Numbered from the stretch's first letter, positions 1 through 9,182 are shown. The stretch is 51,417 nucleotides of DNA from an uncultured Collinsella sp. (GCA_902494245.1 CABUSR010000012.1:1-51417); one strand, 5' to 3'. The notes: a model not told the origin generated them from the letters alone. Numbers and translations: made by a program.

Positions 1-7
1 CAGACAC

Positions 8-21
8 TATGACCCAATCCG
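8..21 (+). repeat. Left inverted repeat of the IS
   Basis: TATGACCCAATCCG, exact reverse complement of 1517-1530. It lies 110 bp before the transposase start codon. Confidence 0.8.
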
Positions 22-131
22 AGGGCACTAAAAAGATAGGAGCCCCCGCTCGTGACCGCGGGTCGGGGCTGCGACAATGATGTTGAAGTGCCATAGGCGC
101 AGCCGCGCCGCAACGAGGTTGGGAGGCTCCC

Positions 132-1253
132 ATGCCAAAGTATTCTACCGCGTTCGGGATGGACGTCCACCTGAGGTCGACCACCGTCTGCGCCCTCGAC
201 GCGGACACCGGCGAGGCCGTGACGAGGAGGTTCCCCGGCAACCCCTGGGGCGAGATCGCCGGGTGGATGGATGGGTTCCCCGGGCCGTCGCTCGCGGCCT
301 ACGAGAGCGGCTACCTCGGCTTCGCCCCGCAAAGGGAGCTCGCCGGGCTCGGCGTCGAGTGCGTCGTCGCCGCGGTCTCGAAGATCCCCAGGTCGGCCGC
401 CGACTCGGCCTCCAAGAACGACAGGAACGACGCCGCCAGGATGGCCAAGGCGATACTCGCCCACGACATCTCCCCCGTATGGATCCCCTCCCCCGAGGTC
501 GAAGGCATCAGGGACCTCGCCGGCGCCTACGACGGGGCGACCGCGCGCCTGGCGACCGCCAAGCAGCGGCTGCTCGCCTTCCTCGCAAAGCGAGGGTTCG
601 TCTACGGCGGCACCACGCCCGCCGGCAACCCGAGGAAGTACTGGACCTACGACTTCCTGAGGTGGCTCGACAAGGTCAGGCCGGAGGACGATGGCGGGGT
701 TCGGACGCTCGCCGCCCTGAGGAACGAGGTCGAGGCCGCGGCGGAGGCCCGGGCGGACCTGCTCTCCGAGTACAGGGCCGCCGTGGATGCCAGCCCGATC
801 GCCGCGGAGGTGGCCGCCCTCCAGTCGATCAAGGGCTGCGCCTTCGCGCTGGCCGCGGCCTTCTCGGCCGAGGTCGGCGACTTCACGAGGTTCCGTTCCG
901 GAAGGCAGGTCACGGCCTATTTCGGCCTCGCGCCGAGTCAGAGGTCGAGTGGCGACTCCGTGCGGCTCGGAGGCATCAGCGGTGCGGGCAACGCGCTCGT
1001 GAGGAAGCTGGCCGTTGAGGGTTCATGGTGCTACGCCGCGGCACGGCACCAGCCGAAGCTCATGCCAAGGGACACGGGCGTGCCCCTCGAGATAAGGATG
1101 CACGGGAGGAAGGGGTCCGAGCGGCTCCTGCGGCGGCGCGAGGAGATGCTCGCCCGCGGCGTGCCCGCGGCGAAGGCCAACGCGGCCACCGCGGCCGAGC
1201 TCGTGAGGTGGCTCTGGGCCCTCGGCATGATGTGCCGGGAGGGCGCGGAATAG
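132..1253 (+). CDS. IS110-family transposase (DEDD + Tnp20 domains)
   Basis: 373-residue transposase that would catalyse RNA-guided, site-specific insertion of its element. The N-terminal RuvC-like DEDD domain shows D11 (in GMDVH), E58 (in AYESG) and D97/D100 (in KNDRNDA). The C-terminal Transposase_20 domain holds the usual helix-hairpin part (LQSIKGCAF, near 233) and the signature GLAPSQRSSGDSVRLGGISG with the serine that attacks DNA in this family. Length is in the normal range, with no frameshift. ATG 132 is preceded by GGGAGG at good distance; the same bases can fold as GGGAG-g-CTCCC, which might hide the ribosome site. Function is from family knowledge; activity is not shown. Confidence 0.93.
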   Translation: MPKYSTAFGMDVHLRSTTVCALDADTGEAVTRRFPGNPWGEIAGWMDGFPGPSLAAYESGYLGFAPQRELAGLGVECVVAAVSKIPRSAADSASKNDRNDAARMAKAILAHDISPVWIPSPEVEGIRDLAGAYDGATARLATAKQRLLAFLAKRGFVYGGTTPAGNPRKYWTYDFLRWLDKVRPEDDGGVRTLAALRNEVEAAAEARADLLSEYRAAVDASPIAAEVAALQSIKGCAFALAAAFSAEVGDFTRFRSGRQVTAYFGLAPSQRSSGDSVRLGGISGAGNALVRKLAVEGSWCYAAARHQPKLMPRDTGVPLEIRMHGRKGSERLLRRREEMLARGVPAAKANAATAAELVRWLWALGMMCREGAE

Positions 1254-1516
1254 ACATAGCCCCCGTCCCGGCGAGCCGGGCGGCCTTCGGGGATACCCCC
1301 TATTTCGCTGTGCGCGCGGAGCCCTCCGCATGCGCCTCGACAGACTTGGGGAACCCCGCCGAAGGAATGGAGTGCGGGCCGACAGAACGGTATCCGCGGA
1401 TATGAGACTGAGCCGAAGGCGTCGACGACATGCCGGGGGCGGACCGGGACGGGTTCAACGGCAGGCCCCGCCGACCGATTGCAAGCGGTCGGCGGGGCCA
1501 TTGTGGCTCTTGACAG
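1254..1516 (+). ncRNA. Candidate bridge/seekRNA region of the IS
   Basis: This 263-bp non-coding stretch lies between the transposase stop and the right inverted repeat. In IS1111-type elements the guide RNA (bridge RNA or seekRNA) is encoded downstream of the transposase, so this is where it should be. It contains a perfect 14-bp stem (1464-1477 with 1486-1499, 8-nt loop) near the right end and several smaller GC-rich hairpins. There is no coding signal. The guide loops cannot be assigned from one copy, and the RNA ends are unknown. Confidence 0.4.
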
Positions 1517-1530
1517 CGGATTGGGTCATA
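1517..1530 (+). repeat. Right inverted repeat of the IS
   Basis: CGGATTGGGTCATA, exact complement of 8-21. Confidence 0.8.
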
Positions 1531-1537
1531 TGAGCGA

Positions 1538-1637
1538 GCGGGCCGCATTTGAGACAAGGTGACGTTCAACTTCAAGGGCGCTGACCTTCTGGTCGCGCCC
1601 TTGAAGTTGAACGTCAGATTGTCCAAATGCGGCCCGC
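1538..1637. repeat. 100-bp near-perfect intergenic hairpin
   Basis: Outer stem of 14 bp (1538-1551 with 1624-1637), a 5-bp extension (1553-1557 with 1619-1623), then a perfect 21-bp inner stem (1561-1581 with 1595-1615) and a small GACC/GGTC tip. It begins 8 bp after the right end of the IS and ends 39 bp before the tyrS stop codon. There is no T-run, so it is not an ordinary terminator. It may be a MITE or REP-like element and may have been the IS target. Confidence 0.75.
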
Positions 1638-1652
1638 GCAGCGTCGGCCGGT

Positions 1653-1674
1653 CCGCCGTTCGTTAGAACGGCGG
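1653..1674 (-). terminator. Terminator-like hairpin after tyrS
   Basis: Perfect 9-bp GC-rich stem (1653-1661 with 1666-1674) with a 4-base loop, 2 bp beyond the tyrS stop on the minus strand. No T-run follows, so termination is uncertain. Confidence 0.4.
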
Positions 1675-1676
1675 AA

Positions 1677-2888
1677 CTAAATCAACTTGAAACCCTTGCG
1701 CTTGCCTACGGAGAGGGTGTCGCCCAGCTTGAGGGCGCTGGGATCGATGTTATAGCTCTTGGGAGCCACAGCCTTGCCGTTGATCTTGACACCGCCGCCG
1801 TCGATATCGCGACGAGCCTGGCCGGCGCTCGCCGAAAGACCCAAGTCCTTGAGCAGGCCGGCGAGGTAGATCTGGCCCTCGTCGTTAACAGTCAGCTCAA
1901 CGTGCTTCTCGGGGAAGTCGGCGAGCTGGCCCTCCTTGAACACGCGGTCGAACTCGGCCTGAGCCTCGTCGCCGGCACCGGCGCCGTGGTAGGTGTCACA
2001 CAGGTCACGGCCCAGAGCGCGCTTGAGCTCGTAGGGGTCGGCAGAACCATCGGCCAGGGCGGCATCGATCTTGTCGACCTCTGCCGGGGTGAGCGAGCTG
2101 GCCAGACGATAGTACTTGCCGATCATCTCGTCGGGGATGGACATGGTCTTGCCGAACATGTCCTTGGGCGCGTCGGTCAGGCCGATGTAGTTGCCGTAGG
2201 ACTTGGACATCTTGCGCACGCCATCGGTGCCCTCGAGCAGCGGCATGGTAAGCGCGATCTGCGGCTCCATGCCCATCTTCTCCATGAGCTCACGGCCAGC
2301 GAGCAGGTTGAAGAGCTGATCGGTGCCGCCCATCTCGACGTCGGCCTTGATCTGCACGGAGTCAAAGGCCTGCATCACGGGATACAGGAACTCATGCAGG
2401 GCGATCGGCGTCTGAGACTGGTAGCGCTTGGTAAAGTCGTCGCGCTCGAGGATGCGGGCGACGGTGAACTTGGAGCACACCTGCAGCAGACCGGCCAGAT
2501 CCATCGAAAGGATCCAGTCACCGTTGTGCACGATGGTGGTCTTCTCGGGATCCAGGATCTTCATGGCCTGGCTCACGTAGGTCTCGGCATTGGCCTCGAT
2601 CTGCTCCTGCGAAAGCTGCGGACGGGTGGAATTCTTGCCCGAAGGGTCGCCAATCAACGCGGTACCGTTGCCGATGATGAGGGTGACGTTGTGGCCCAGG
2701 TCCTGGAACTGACGCATCTTGCGCAGCGGCACGGCGTGGCCCAGGTGTAGGTCGGGGCTGGTGGGGTCGACGCCGAGCTTGATGTTGAGGGGCTCGCCCT
2801 TCTCAAGCTTCTTGCGAAGGTCGGCCTCGGGAACGATCTGCGCGGCGCCCGAGGTGATGATACGCATTTGCTCGTCAACAGACAGCAT
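1677..2888 (-). CDS. tyrS: Tyrosyl-tRNA synthetase
   Basis: 403-residue class I synthetase that activates tyrosine and charges tRNA-Tyr in the cytoplasm. HLGH (48-51) is the HIGH signature and KMSKS is at 226-230; GGTDQLFN near 187 belongs to the tyrosine/tRNA pocket. A C-terminal S4-type RNA-binding domain (about 340-403) is present. The frame stays open to 2984, but ATG 2888 is chosen because AAAGGAGGATACCC places a strong ribosome site just before it and family members start there. The 96-bp gap to the U32 gene behind it shows no T-box leader. The U32 gene is on the same strand and may share transcription. Confidence 0.97.
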   Translation of the reverse strand: MLSVDEQMRIITSGAAQIVPEADLRKKLEKGEPLNIKLGVDPTSPDLHLGHAVPLRKMRQFQDLGHNVTLIIGNGTALIGDPSGKNSTRPQLSQEQIEANAETYVSQAMKILDPEKTTIVHNGDWILSMDLAGLLQVCSKFTVARILERDDFTKRYQSQTPIALHEFLYPVMQAFDSVQIKADVEMGGTDQLFNLLAGRELMEKMGMEPQIALTMPLLEGTDGVRKMSKSYGNYIGLTDAPKDMFGKTMSIPDEMIGKYYRLASSLTPAEVDKIDAALADGSADPYELKRALGRDLCDTYHGAGAGDEAQAEFDRVFKEGQLADFPEKHVELTVNDEGQIYLAGLLKDLGLSASAGQARRDIDGGGVKINGKAVAPKSYNIDPSALKLGDTLSVGKRKGFKLI

Positions 2889-2984
2889 TGGGTATCCTCC
2901 TTTTGCTATAGCACCCTCGCCGAAAACGGCGGTGCTGGAAGTCCATAAACTCTCATATGATAACAAACTGACGCGACGCGGCAC

Positions 2985-4943
2985 CTACGACAGGAAAATC
3001 CTCGTCCTGCCGCACGCGTCAACGGCGACCGGCAGACGCGTACCGTCACGTTCAACTAAATAGCGCGTTTGCTGACGGCGCGAGCAGTCGCGGCAACGAA
3101 CCTGTCCCGTCGCATCGGTAGCGCAGACGCCCTCGGCGGTCAGCAGGCAGTGCTCGCACACCATAAGCTCGGGACGGTCGGCGTCGACAGGGCCCAGAAC
3201 ACCTGGTTCGGCCGTCAGTTCGGCAATACGCCCCGCATCATTGCCGAGCAACTCGGCCGGCAAGTACACCCGCCCCGCACCGAGTCCGCGCAGCCAGGCA
3301 AGCGTGGCCCGATTCGCGCAGAACACCGGCGCCGCCACGTCAAACGTCACGCCTAGCTCGCGAGCGATCACCACCTGTCCCAGGTTGCGGCAGACGACGC
3401 GCCCGGCACGCTGCATCAGTGAGCGGGTCTGGCCAGCGTCACCCGTGCGGCACACCTCGTCAAGCACCACAACGGCGTCGGACAAATCGAGTTCTCCGCG
3501 CGGGTCGGCATCCATCAGCTGCCAAGCAAAAATCATGCGAGTGGGAACCGCGCACTCCACCAACTCCGTCGACGCACCGCCATCCACCGCAACGTCCTCA
3601 AAGGGCAGCACCTCAACGGCACGTGCAACGGGCGCAATCGCATTCGCCTCGGCCCGCATGCGCTCCAACACCGCCGCCGACTGATTCAACACGCCGGCGC
3701 TGCGAATCAGGTACACCTCGCAGCCCGTGTCCACCTTACGCTTGCAATGCACGACGACGCGCTTCCCCGCTGCGGCATCCACCGGGCAGGGCACCTGCGG
3801 CCAGCGCTTGGGCACATCGGGACGCGCGTCGACACCCGGATAGAACCGAATCTCGAGCGTGTCACCCGCCGCCACGGCGGCGTCGAGCTCAACGGTCACC
3901 TCTTCGTGGCCCACAGCGACCAAGCGTCCCACGCGCACGCCCTGGTTAATTGCGCGCTCAAAGCTCATAAGCTCGTCGCCCGAACGCCCCCGCAGATACG
4001 CGTCGGTAAACCCACGGTTAAACGACCGGCCCAGCTCGCGCTCAAGTTCTTCCACGGCACCGGGGTCCCACGCGCCGTCGCGCAGCATATCGAGTGCCCG
4101 GCGCCACACCCGCACCACGTTGAATACGTAATCGGGGTTCTTCATGCGCCCCTCGATCTTGAGCGACGCCACGCCGGCATCTACAAGCTCGGGCAGATGC
4201 GCAATACCCAGATAGTCGCGCGGGCACAGCAGGCGATCTCCCTCGACGGCGACAACGCTCTGCCCAGCCTCGTCCACCAGGTCGTACGCCAGACGACACG
4301 GCTGCGTGCAGTCGCCGCGCATCGCCGAGCGCCTACGCCGCAGGGCCGAGAACTCGCACGCCCCCGAATAGCCGATGCAAATCGCACCGTGGCAGAATAC
4401 CTCGATGGGCACGCCCGTGGCACATAGCGCCGCAATCTCGTCGACCGTCAGCTCGCGTGCCGTCGTCACGCGCTCGACCCCCAGCCCATCGGCGGCAAGC
4501 CGCACGGCGCCTTCGCTATGAGCGCCCGCCTGCGTGGACAGGTGAATCTCGACCCCGGGAATCGCCGCGCGCAGCGCGCAGGCCAACCCGGCATCGGCGA
4601 CAATCAAAGCATCGGCGCCCAGCTCCAGTGCATGAGCTCCCAACGCCACCGCGTCGGATAACTCATCGTCAAACACGAACACGTTGAGCGTCACGTACAC
4701 GCGCACGCCATGGGCATGCGCCACGGCGCAGCCGCGCGCAAACTCGTCATCCGTAAAGCCATGCGCGCTCACGCGGGCGTTAAAGCCGCCCAACCCCGCA
4801 TAGATGGCATCGGCACCCGCGGCGATGGCCGCAAGCATCTGGTCGAGTCCGCCCGCCGGCGCCAGCAGTTCGGGCAGCGCCGCACCGGCAGCATCCAATC
4901 CAGTCTCGTATTGTCCGCTCGGCCCCATCGCCCGAATCGCCAT
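2985..4943 (-). CDS. U32-family protein with DUF3656-like C-terminus (RlhA-like)
   Basis: 652 residues. The N-terminal half is a U32 domain: PELLAPAGGLDQMLAAI and ADAIYAGLGGFNAR at the start, IEVFCHGAICIGYSG and the Cys-containing GDCTQPCRLAYDL in the middle, then LKIEGRMKNPDYV. The long C-terminal part resembles the DUF3656 region of E. coli RlhA (YdcP), which acts in 23S rRNA C2501 hydroxylation. Other U32 members are called peptidases or act in hydroxylation, so the exact substrate is open. ATG 4943 is preferred over 4970 because AAGGAG lies 7 bases before it. It is divergent from the penicillin-binding protein gene. A second U32 gene is at 49759. Confidence 0.88.
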   Translation of the reverse strand: MAIRAMGPSGQYETGLDAAGAALPELLAPAGGLDQMLAAIAAGADAIYAGLGGFNARVSAHGFTDDEFARGCAVAHAHGVRVYVTLNVFVFDDELSDAVALGAHALELGADALIVADAGLACALRAAIPGVEIHLSTQAGAHSEGAVRLAADGLGVERVTTARELTVDEIAALCATGVPIEVFCHGAICIGYSGACEFSALRRRRSAMRGDCTQPCRLAYDLVDEAGQSVVAVEGDRLLCPRDYLGIAHLPELVDAGVASLKIEGRMKNPDYVFNVVRVWRRALDMLRDGAWDPGAVEELERELGRSFNRGFTDAYLRGRSGDELMSFERAINQGVRVGRLVAVGHEEVTVELDAAVAAGDTLEIRFYPGVDARPDVPKRWPQVPCPVDAAAGKRVVVHCKRKVDTGCEVYLIRSAGVLNQSAAVLERMRAEANAIAPVARAVEVLPFEDVAVDGGASTELVECAVPTRMIFAWQLMDADPRGELDLSDAVVVLDEVCRTGDAGQTRSLMQRAGRVVCRNLGQVVIARELGVTFDVAAPVFCANRATLAWLRGLGAGRVYLPAELLGNDAGRIAELTAEPGVLGPVDADRPELMVCEHCLLTAEGVCATDATGQVRCRDCSRRQQTRYLVERDGTRLPVAVDACGRTRIFLS

Positions 4944-5105
4944 CGACAAACTCCTTACCAAGGTATGCATTCACTCTGAAAAATGCCGTCTTCCAGCATA
5001 CACGAGGCCTCGCGCGCCCCGTTTGGTTTATCGTGTAATAACTTATGTCCATCCTGCCCCGACGGCACATCCACCGTCCGGCACGACATACCTGGAGGTC
5101 AATAT

Positions 5106-7304
5106 ATGGGTCCTCGCCAACGACAGGGACGCAGCCGTTCAAAGACGCATGCTCTGCCCATAATCCTGCTCTCGTTTTTGGGCTTTTTGCTTATCGCGGG
5201 CGTGGCATTTGGCATCGGCATGGTCGGCAACGTCAACCGTTGGCTGTCCGATCTGCCCGACTACACCGACGCCAACGCGTATCTGGTGAGCGAGCCCACC
5301 GAGATCGTCGACTGCAACGGCAACAAGATTGCAAGCTTCTACACGCAAAACCGAAAGTCCATCACCAAGGACGAGGTCTCCCCCTACGTGCTGCAGGGCA
5401 CCGTTGACGTCGAGGACGAACGCTTCTACGAGCACGGCGGTATCGACCTGTGGGGTATCGCGCGTGCTGCGGTGGCAACCCTCGGCGGCGGGCACGAAGG
5501 CGCCTCGACTATCACCCAGCAGCTGGTGCGCAACACCATCCTGCAGGAGGAGCAGTTCGACTCGACCATCGAGCGTAAGGTGCGCGAGGCCTACATCGCC
5601 GTCAAGATGGAGGACATGTACTCCAAAGACGAGATCCTCATGATGTACCTCAACACCATCTATTACGGCCACGGCGCCTACGGCATCGAGGCCGCAGCCG
5701 AGACCTACCTGTCCAAGAGCGCCGCCGACCTCACCCTGAGCGAAGCCGCACTGTTGATCGGCCTTCCCAACTCGCCTTCGCAGTACGACCCCACGGTCAA
5801 TCCCGATCTGGCACTGTCTCGCCGCAACAAGGTCCTCGACAACATGTTGCGCCTGGGCCACATTACGCAGGAGGAGCACGATGCCGCACAGGCCGAGCCC
5901 ATCACCCTCAACGTGACCGAAATCTCGGGCAGCGGCGTCGACGTATACTCGCAGCCCTACTTTGTCGCCTATGTTAAGCAGCTGCTGGAGCAGGAGTTCT
6001 CGACCGACGTGCTCTTTAAGGGCGGCCTGACCGTCAAGACCACCATCGACCCCACGATGCAGCAGGTAGCAGAGAATGCCGTCCGCGAGCAGCTCGACAC
6101 GCTCTCGCTCGACGGCCTGGACATGGGCATGGTCGTCGTCGACCCCAAGACCGGCTACATCAAGTGCATGGTGGGCGGCTACGACTACAACGCCGACGAG
6201 AACCATGTGAACCACGCTACGGCGAAGCGCCCCGTTGGCTCCACCTTCAAGGCCTTTACGCTGGCAACTGCCATCCAAAACGGCATGAACCCCAACGTCA
6301 CCCTCAACTGCAACTCGCCGCTCAAGGCCAAGGGCACCACGACCGAGGTCCAAAACTACGCCAACCATAGCTATGGCAACATCACGCTTAAGCAGGCGAC
6401 AGCATACTCCTCCAACACCGGCTACATCCAGGTGGCGGAAGCCGTCGGCAACAGCAAGATCATCTCGCTCGTCAAAAAGCTCGGCATCGATCCCGCCAAG
6501 GACAACATCGAGGACGTTCCCGTCATGACGCTCGGCACCGGCTCGATCTCGCCGCTCGAGATGGCTGCCGCCTACGCGACGTTTGCCAACGGCGGCTACT
6601 ATCGCCAGCCGATCGCCATCACCGAGATTGACTCTCGTACCGGTTCGGTGCTGTACCAGCACACCGACAATCCCTCACAGGTGCTCACCGAGGGCGAGGC
6701 CGCCGCGGTCACCGATGTTCTGTCCGGCGTCATGCAGGGCGGCGGTACGGGCGCTGCTGGCGCCCTGAGCGTCAACCAGCCCTATGCCGGCAAAACGGGC
6801 ACCACCGACAACACCACCAACCTGTGGTTCTGCGGCTATACCCCGCAGCTGGCGTGCGCCCTGTGGACCGGCTATTCCGCGGGCGAGATCCCCATCCAAA
6901 AATACGGCACGGACCTGCTGGGCGACAGCACCAACCTGCCTGTCTTTAAGCGGTTTATGAACACCGTTCTGACCGGTACCGAGCGCGAGGAGTTTGCGAC
7001 CGGAACGGCGCCCACCTACAAGAACAACAGCGTCTGGAAGTTCTACGGCACCAACAACGCCAAGAAGACGGAAAACGACGACAAGGACAAGGACGAGAAC
7101 GAGGACGAAGAGGAAACTACCACAACGACTACCACGACGACCACGACCACCGAGACCACGGGCGGCGACACCACCGGCGACACCGGTACGACCGGTGGCT
7201 CGACTGGCGGCTCCACTGGTGGTTCGACCGGCGGCGATGGCGGCACGCCTACGCCTACGCCCACTCCCGACCCCTCGCCCACGCCTGACGATACGGTCGG
7301 CTAG
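5106..7304 (+). CDS. Class A penicillin-binding protein (PBP1A type)
   Basis: 732-residue bifunctional peptidoglycan synthase anchored in the membrane. A basic N-tail is followed by one membrane segment (about 17-40). The GT51 glycosyltransferase domain has EDERFYEH (catalytic Glu 103) and GASTITQQLVRN (132-143). The transpeptidase domain has STFK (379-382), SSN (435-437) and KTGT (563-566), so all three penicillin-binding motifs are intact. The C-terminus is an acidic/lysine run, about a dozen threonines, then Gly-Ser and Thr-Pro repeats, a probable wall-spanning tail. ATG 5106 is chosen over 4983 because of CTGGAGG just upstream and the position of the membrane segment. A strong terminator follows. 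Confidence 0.96.
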   Translation: MGPRQRQGRSRSKTHALPIILLSFLGFLLIAGVAFGIGMVGNVNRWLSDLPDYTDANAYLVSEPTEIVDCNGNKIASFYTQNRKSITKDEVSPYVLQGTVDVEDERFYEHGGIDLWGIARAAVATLGGGHEGASTITQQLVRNTILQEEQFDSTIERKVREAYIAVKMEDMYSKDEILMMYLNTIYYGHGAYGIEAAAETYLSKSAADLTLSEAALLIGLPNSPSQYDPTVNPDLALSRRNKVLDNMLRLGHITQEEHDAAQAEPITLNVTEISGSGVDVYSQPYFVAYVKQLLEQEFSTDVLFKGGLTVKTTIDPTMQQVAENAVREQLDTLSLDGLDMGMVVVDPKTGYIKCMVGGYDYNADENHVNHATAKRPVGSTFKAFTLATAIQNGMNPNVTLNCNSPLKAKGTTTEVQNYANHSYGNITLKQATAYSSNTGYIQVAEAVGNSKIISLVKKLGIDPAKDNIEDVPVMTLGTGSISPLEMAAAYATFANGGYYRQPIAITEIDSRTGSVLYQHTDNPSQVLTEGEAAAVTDVLSGVMQGGGTGAAGALSVNQPYAGKTGTTDNTTNLWFCGYTPQLACALWTGYSAGEIPIQKYGTDLLGDSTNLPVFKRFMNTVLTGTEREEFATGTAPTYKNNSVWKFYGTNNAKKTENDDKDKDENEDEEETTTTTTTTTTTTETTGGDTTGDTGTTGGSTGGSTGGSTGGDGGTPTPTPTPDPSPTPDDTVG

Positions 7305-7327
7305 AAATCATCCAGCCATATGCAACA

Positions 7328-7367
7328 AGGCCCCCGAGCAGCCTATTGAACTGCTCGGGGGCCTTTT
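7328..7367 (+). terminator. Intrinsic terminator after the PBP gene
   Basis: Perfect 14-bp stem (7328-7341 with 7351-7364) with a 9-base loop ending in TTTT. The other strand has weaker T content, so it mainly serves the plus-strand PBP gene. Confidence 0.9.
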
Positions 7368-7491
7368 AGTTTGAAGCGACCTGGTGGGCGGTCTTTATAC
7401 CGGCAAACATAAAGGGGGTACCGACCAACGTCGATACCCCTTACAAGCCACGATGTCAGCGCGCACAGTGCCGAGCGCACGACCCGCACGC

Positions 7492-7929
7492 CTACTTGCG
7501 AGAATTGCTCAGCTTATTGATCAGCGCCTCGAGACGCTCGCCGTCCTCGGCCGTCTGGGCAATAACCAAAATCGTATCGTTGCCGGCAAGCGAGCCAAGC
7601 ACATCGGGCAACTCTGCCGCATCAACGGCGGCGGCGATGCCGGAAGCCGTGCCAGGCTGAGCCTTGATCATAACCAGATTATCGGTGCGCAGAACGCCCG
7701 TAACGAGCTCGGAAACCATACGCTGCAGGTGCAGGTCCTCTGCCAGAACATAGATGCCCTCAGGGAGCTTACGCAGCCCCATATCGGCAATATCGCGAGA
7801 GACAGTCGCCTGCGTGCAATCAAAGCCCATAGCACGGAGCTCATCGACCAGCACGCGCTGCGTGCGGACGTCCTTATTGCGCACAATATCTCTAATGGCA
7901 TCCTGGCGCCCATTGCGTTTTTTAGCCAT
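7492..7929 (-). CDS. argR: Arginine repressor ArgR
   Basis: 145-residue transcription factor controlling arginine metabolism, normally a hexamer with arginine as corepressor. The N-terminal winged helix includes the recognition helix TQATVSRD (39-46). The C-terminal oligomerisation and arginine-binding domain shows GTASGIAAAVDAAELP and GSLAGNDTILVI. ATG 7929 is used because GAGAGGG precedes it; the longer frame from 7962 lacks a ribosome site. No arginine biosynthesis gene is adjacent. The ornithine-carbamoyltransferase-like ygeW and arcC at 25-27 kb are possible but unproven targets. The AT-rich upstream region contains TTGAATAGTTTAACG, which only loosely resembles an ARG box. Confidence 0.95.
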   Translation of the reverse strand: MAKKRNGRQDAIRDIVRNKDVRTQRVLVDELRAMGFDCTQATVSRDIADMGLRKLPEGIYVLAEDLHLQRMVSELVTGVLRTDNLVMIKAQPGTASGIAAAVDAAELPDVLGSLAGNDTILVIAQTAEDGERLEALINKLSNSRK

Positions 7930-8021
7930 ACAAACCCTCTCTCCAAAAGATGGCGGAGACAATCAATTAGTGATTGAATAGTTTAACGCTATTTGAAGGC
8001 TTTTGTGTATAAGAACGCATT

Positions 8022-8051
8022 TCGAAACAATTCTATGCAAATTTGTTTCGA
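8022..8051. repeat. 9-bp inverted repeat between argR and a glycosyltransferase gene
   Basis: TCGAAACAA at 8022-8030 and its complement at 8043-8051 with a 12-base AT-rich loop. It lies upstream of argR and just past the end of the 8062-9102 gene. It could be an operator or a weak terminator; no T-run is present. Confidence 0.35.
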
Positions 8052-8061
8052 GATGAGCCGT

Positions 8062-9102
8062 TTAGGCGGTTTTTGCGCCCGTCCGGTTAAGAAAAGCTGC
8101 CAGATGCGTACACATCACGCAGCGCGCGGGCTTGGCGCTGGCGATCGGCCCAAACAACAGACCGAGCCCCCGATGGTTATCCTTGAGCGCGGCGACCATC
8201 TGACGGGTTCGAGGCGCCTCGAGCATATCACGCATGCGGGCGGAGCGCTCGATTGACGACACCCCATGCGGGCTCAGACACAAATTCTCGATGCAGGCGA
8301 CCAGTCCGGCAAAGTAGAACTTTTGGCTTGCCAGCTTGAGCCGACCACCGCTATCTGCTTCCGAGAGTGAGTCCGCAAGCTCGTCGAGCGCTCGAGTGTC
8401 ATCGGATATCCTGGCATACATGGTGGGATCAAAGGCATCTGTAAGCTTAGGTGCCACCGCGTGGAAACAAGCGTCGCCGCAGCCGGACACGAATCGTGCC
8501 TGCGAGAGCGCATAAGCCATAAACTCAACCGTACGGTACGCCTTGCCGCGCGACAGGCATGCCTCAAACAACGGACGGCTATACATCACGCCAGAGGTCT
8601 GAGCGACTAGGCCGCCCAAAATCAACTGGGGCAGCCCAGTCACCATAGAAGACTCGTCTTCTATGGCAATAGAGGCAGCATCCAAGACGCGCGAATGACG
8701 CTCGCGATGCGCATCGTAGCGATCGGGCGACACCGAGGGGAGCACAATGTCTGCCGCAGTATCGCACGCGATATCGACCATCTTGGAAAGGGCCTGCGGA
8801 GCAAACCACTCATCGGCGTTCATAGCGATGATTTGAGAGCCACGCGAGGCAGCAAAACCGGCACGAAGACAAGCACCGCGCTTCGCGTCCTCGACGTCAA
8901 TCAAATCAATATGGATGTCCCTGTCGGCAGCAACTTGAAGCGAATGGCGCACGCCCGGCGCAACGTCGCGACAAACCACGACAATTTGCAGGTCATAGAG
9001 GTCTTGGTTCTGGACGCTCTCGAGCGCGCGCATCGCATAGCTGGGCGAACCCTCAACAATAAGGATCACCGAAAGTCGCGGATGCGAACCACGTCGAACC
9101 AA
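8062..9102 (-). CDS. Glycosyltransferase family 2-like protein
   Basis: 346 residues. The start resembles a GT-A fold: RLSVILIVEGSPSYAMRALESVQNQ, then IQIVVVC-type beta strands and NADEW (95-99) at the place of the metal-binding DxD motif. This suggests a nucleotide-sugar-dependent transferase, but the region after about 130 is not recognised and could be a substrate or partner domain. No membrane segment is evident. The start is TTG 9102, preceded by GAGAGGACGG. It reads the same way as truA with a 161-bp gap holding a 20-bp-spaced direct repeat. Acceptor and role are unknown. Confidence 0.75.
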   Translation of the reverse strand: MVRRGSHPRLSVILIVEGSPSYAMRALESVQNQDLYDLQIVVVCRDVAPGVRHSLQVAADRDIHIDLIDVEDAKRGACLRAGFAASRGSQIIAMNADEWFAPQALSKMVDIACDTAADIVLPSVSPDRYDAHRERHSRVLDAASIAIEDESSMVTGLPQLILGGLVAQTSGVMYSRPLFEACLSRGKAYRTVEFMAYALSQARFVSGCGDACFHAVAPKLTDAFDPTMYARISDDTRALDELADSLSEADSGGRLKLASQKFYFAGLVACIENLCLSPHGVSSIERSARMRDMLEAPRTRQMVAALKDNHRGLGLLFGPIASAKPARCVMCTHLAAFLNRTGAKTA

Positions 9103-9182
9103 GTTTTCCGTCCTCTCGACAGCGCCAAATCAAACCGTCGTTCATGGTACACCCGGGCTATAAAAGCAACGAGCCGCCTAAC

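Larger units (their letters stand above)
8..1530 (+). mobile_element. IS110-family (IS1111-type) insertion sequence
   Basis: The element is bounded by a perfect 14-bp inverted repeat, TATGACCCAATCCG at 8-21 and its complement at 1517-1530, enclosing one transposase gene (132-1253). Short 5' and long 3' non-coding parts plus (sub)terminal inverted repeats are the layout of the IS1111 subgroup of IS110; classical IS110 members lack such repeats. No target duplication is visible, as expected for this family. The true tips may lie a few bases outside the repeats. The element sits downstream of tyrS beside a 100-bp hairpin. Both ends and a full-length gene are present, so it looks intact. Confidence 0.8.

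Noticed and set aside
132..1253. Broken or frameshifted transposase
   Set aside because: All catalytic residues and the full length are present in one frame.
1447..1572. GTTCAAC shared between the IS 3' region and the flanking hairpin as a guide-target match
   Set aside because: Seven bases only, with other positions not matching; expected by chance.
2889..2984. T-box riboswitch before tyrS
   Set aside because: The gap is under 100 bp, with no T-box sequence or specifier stem.
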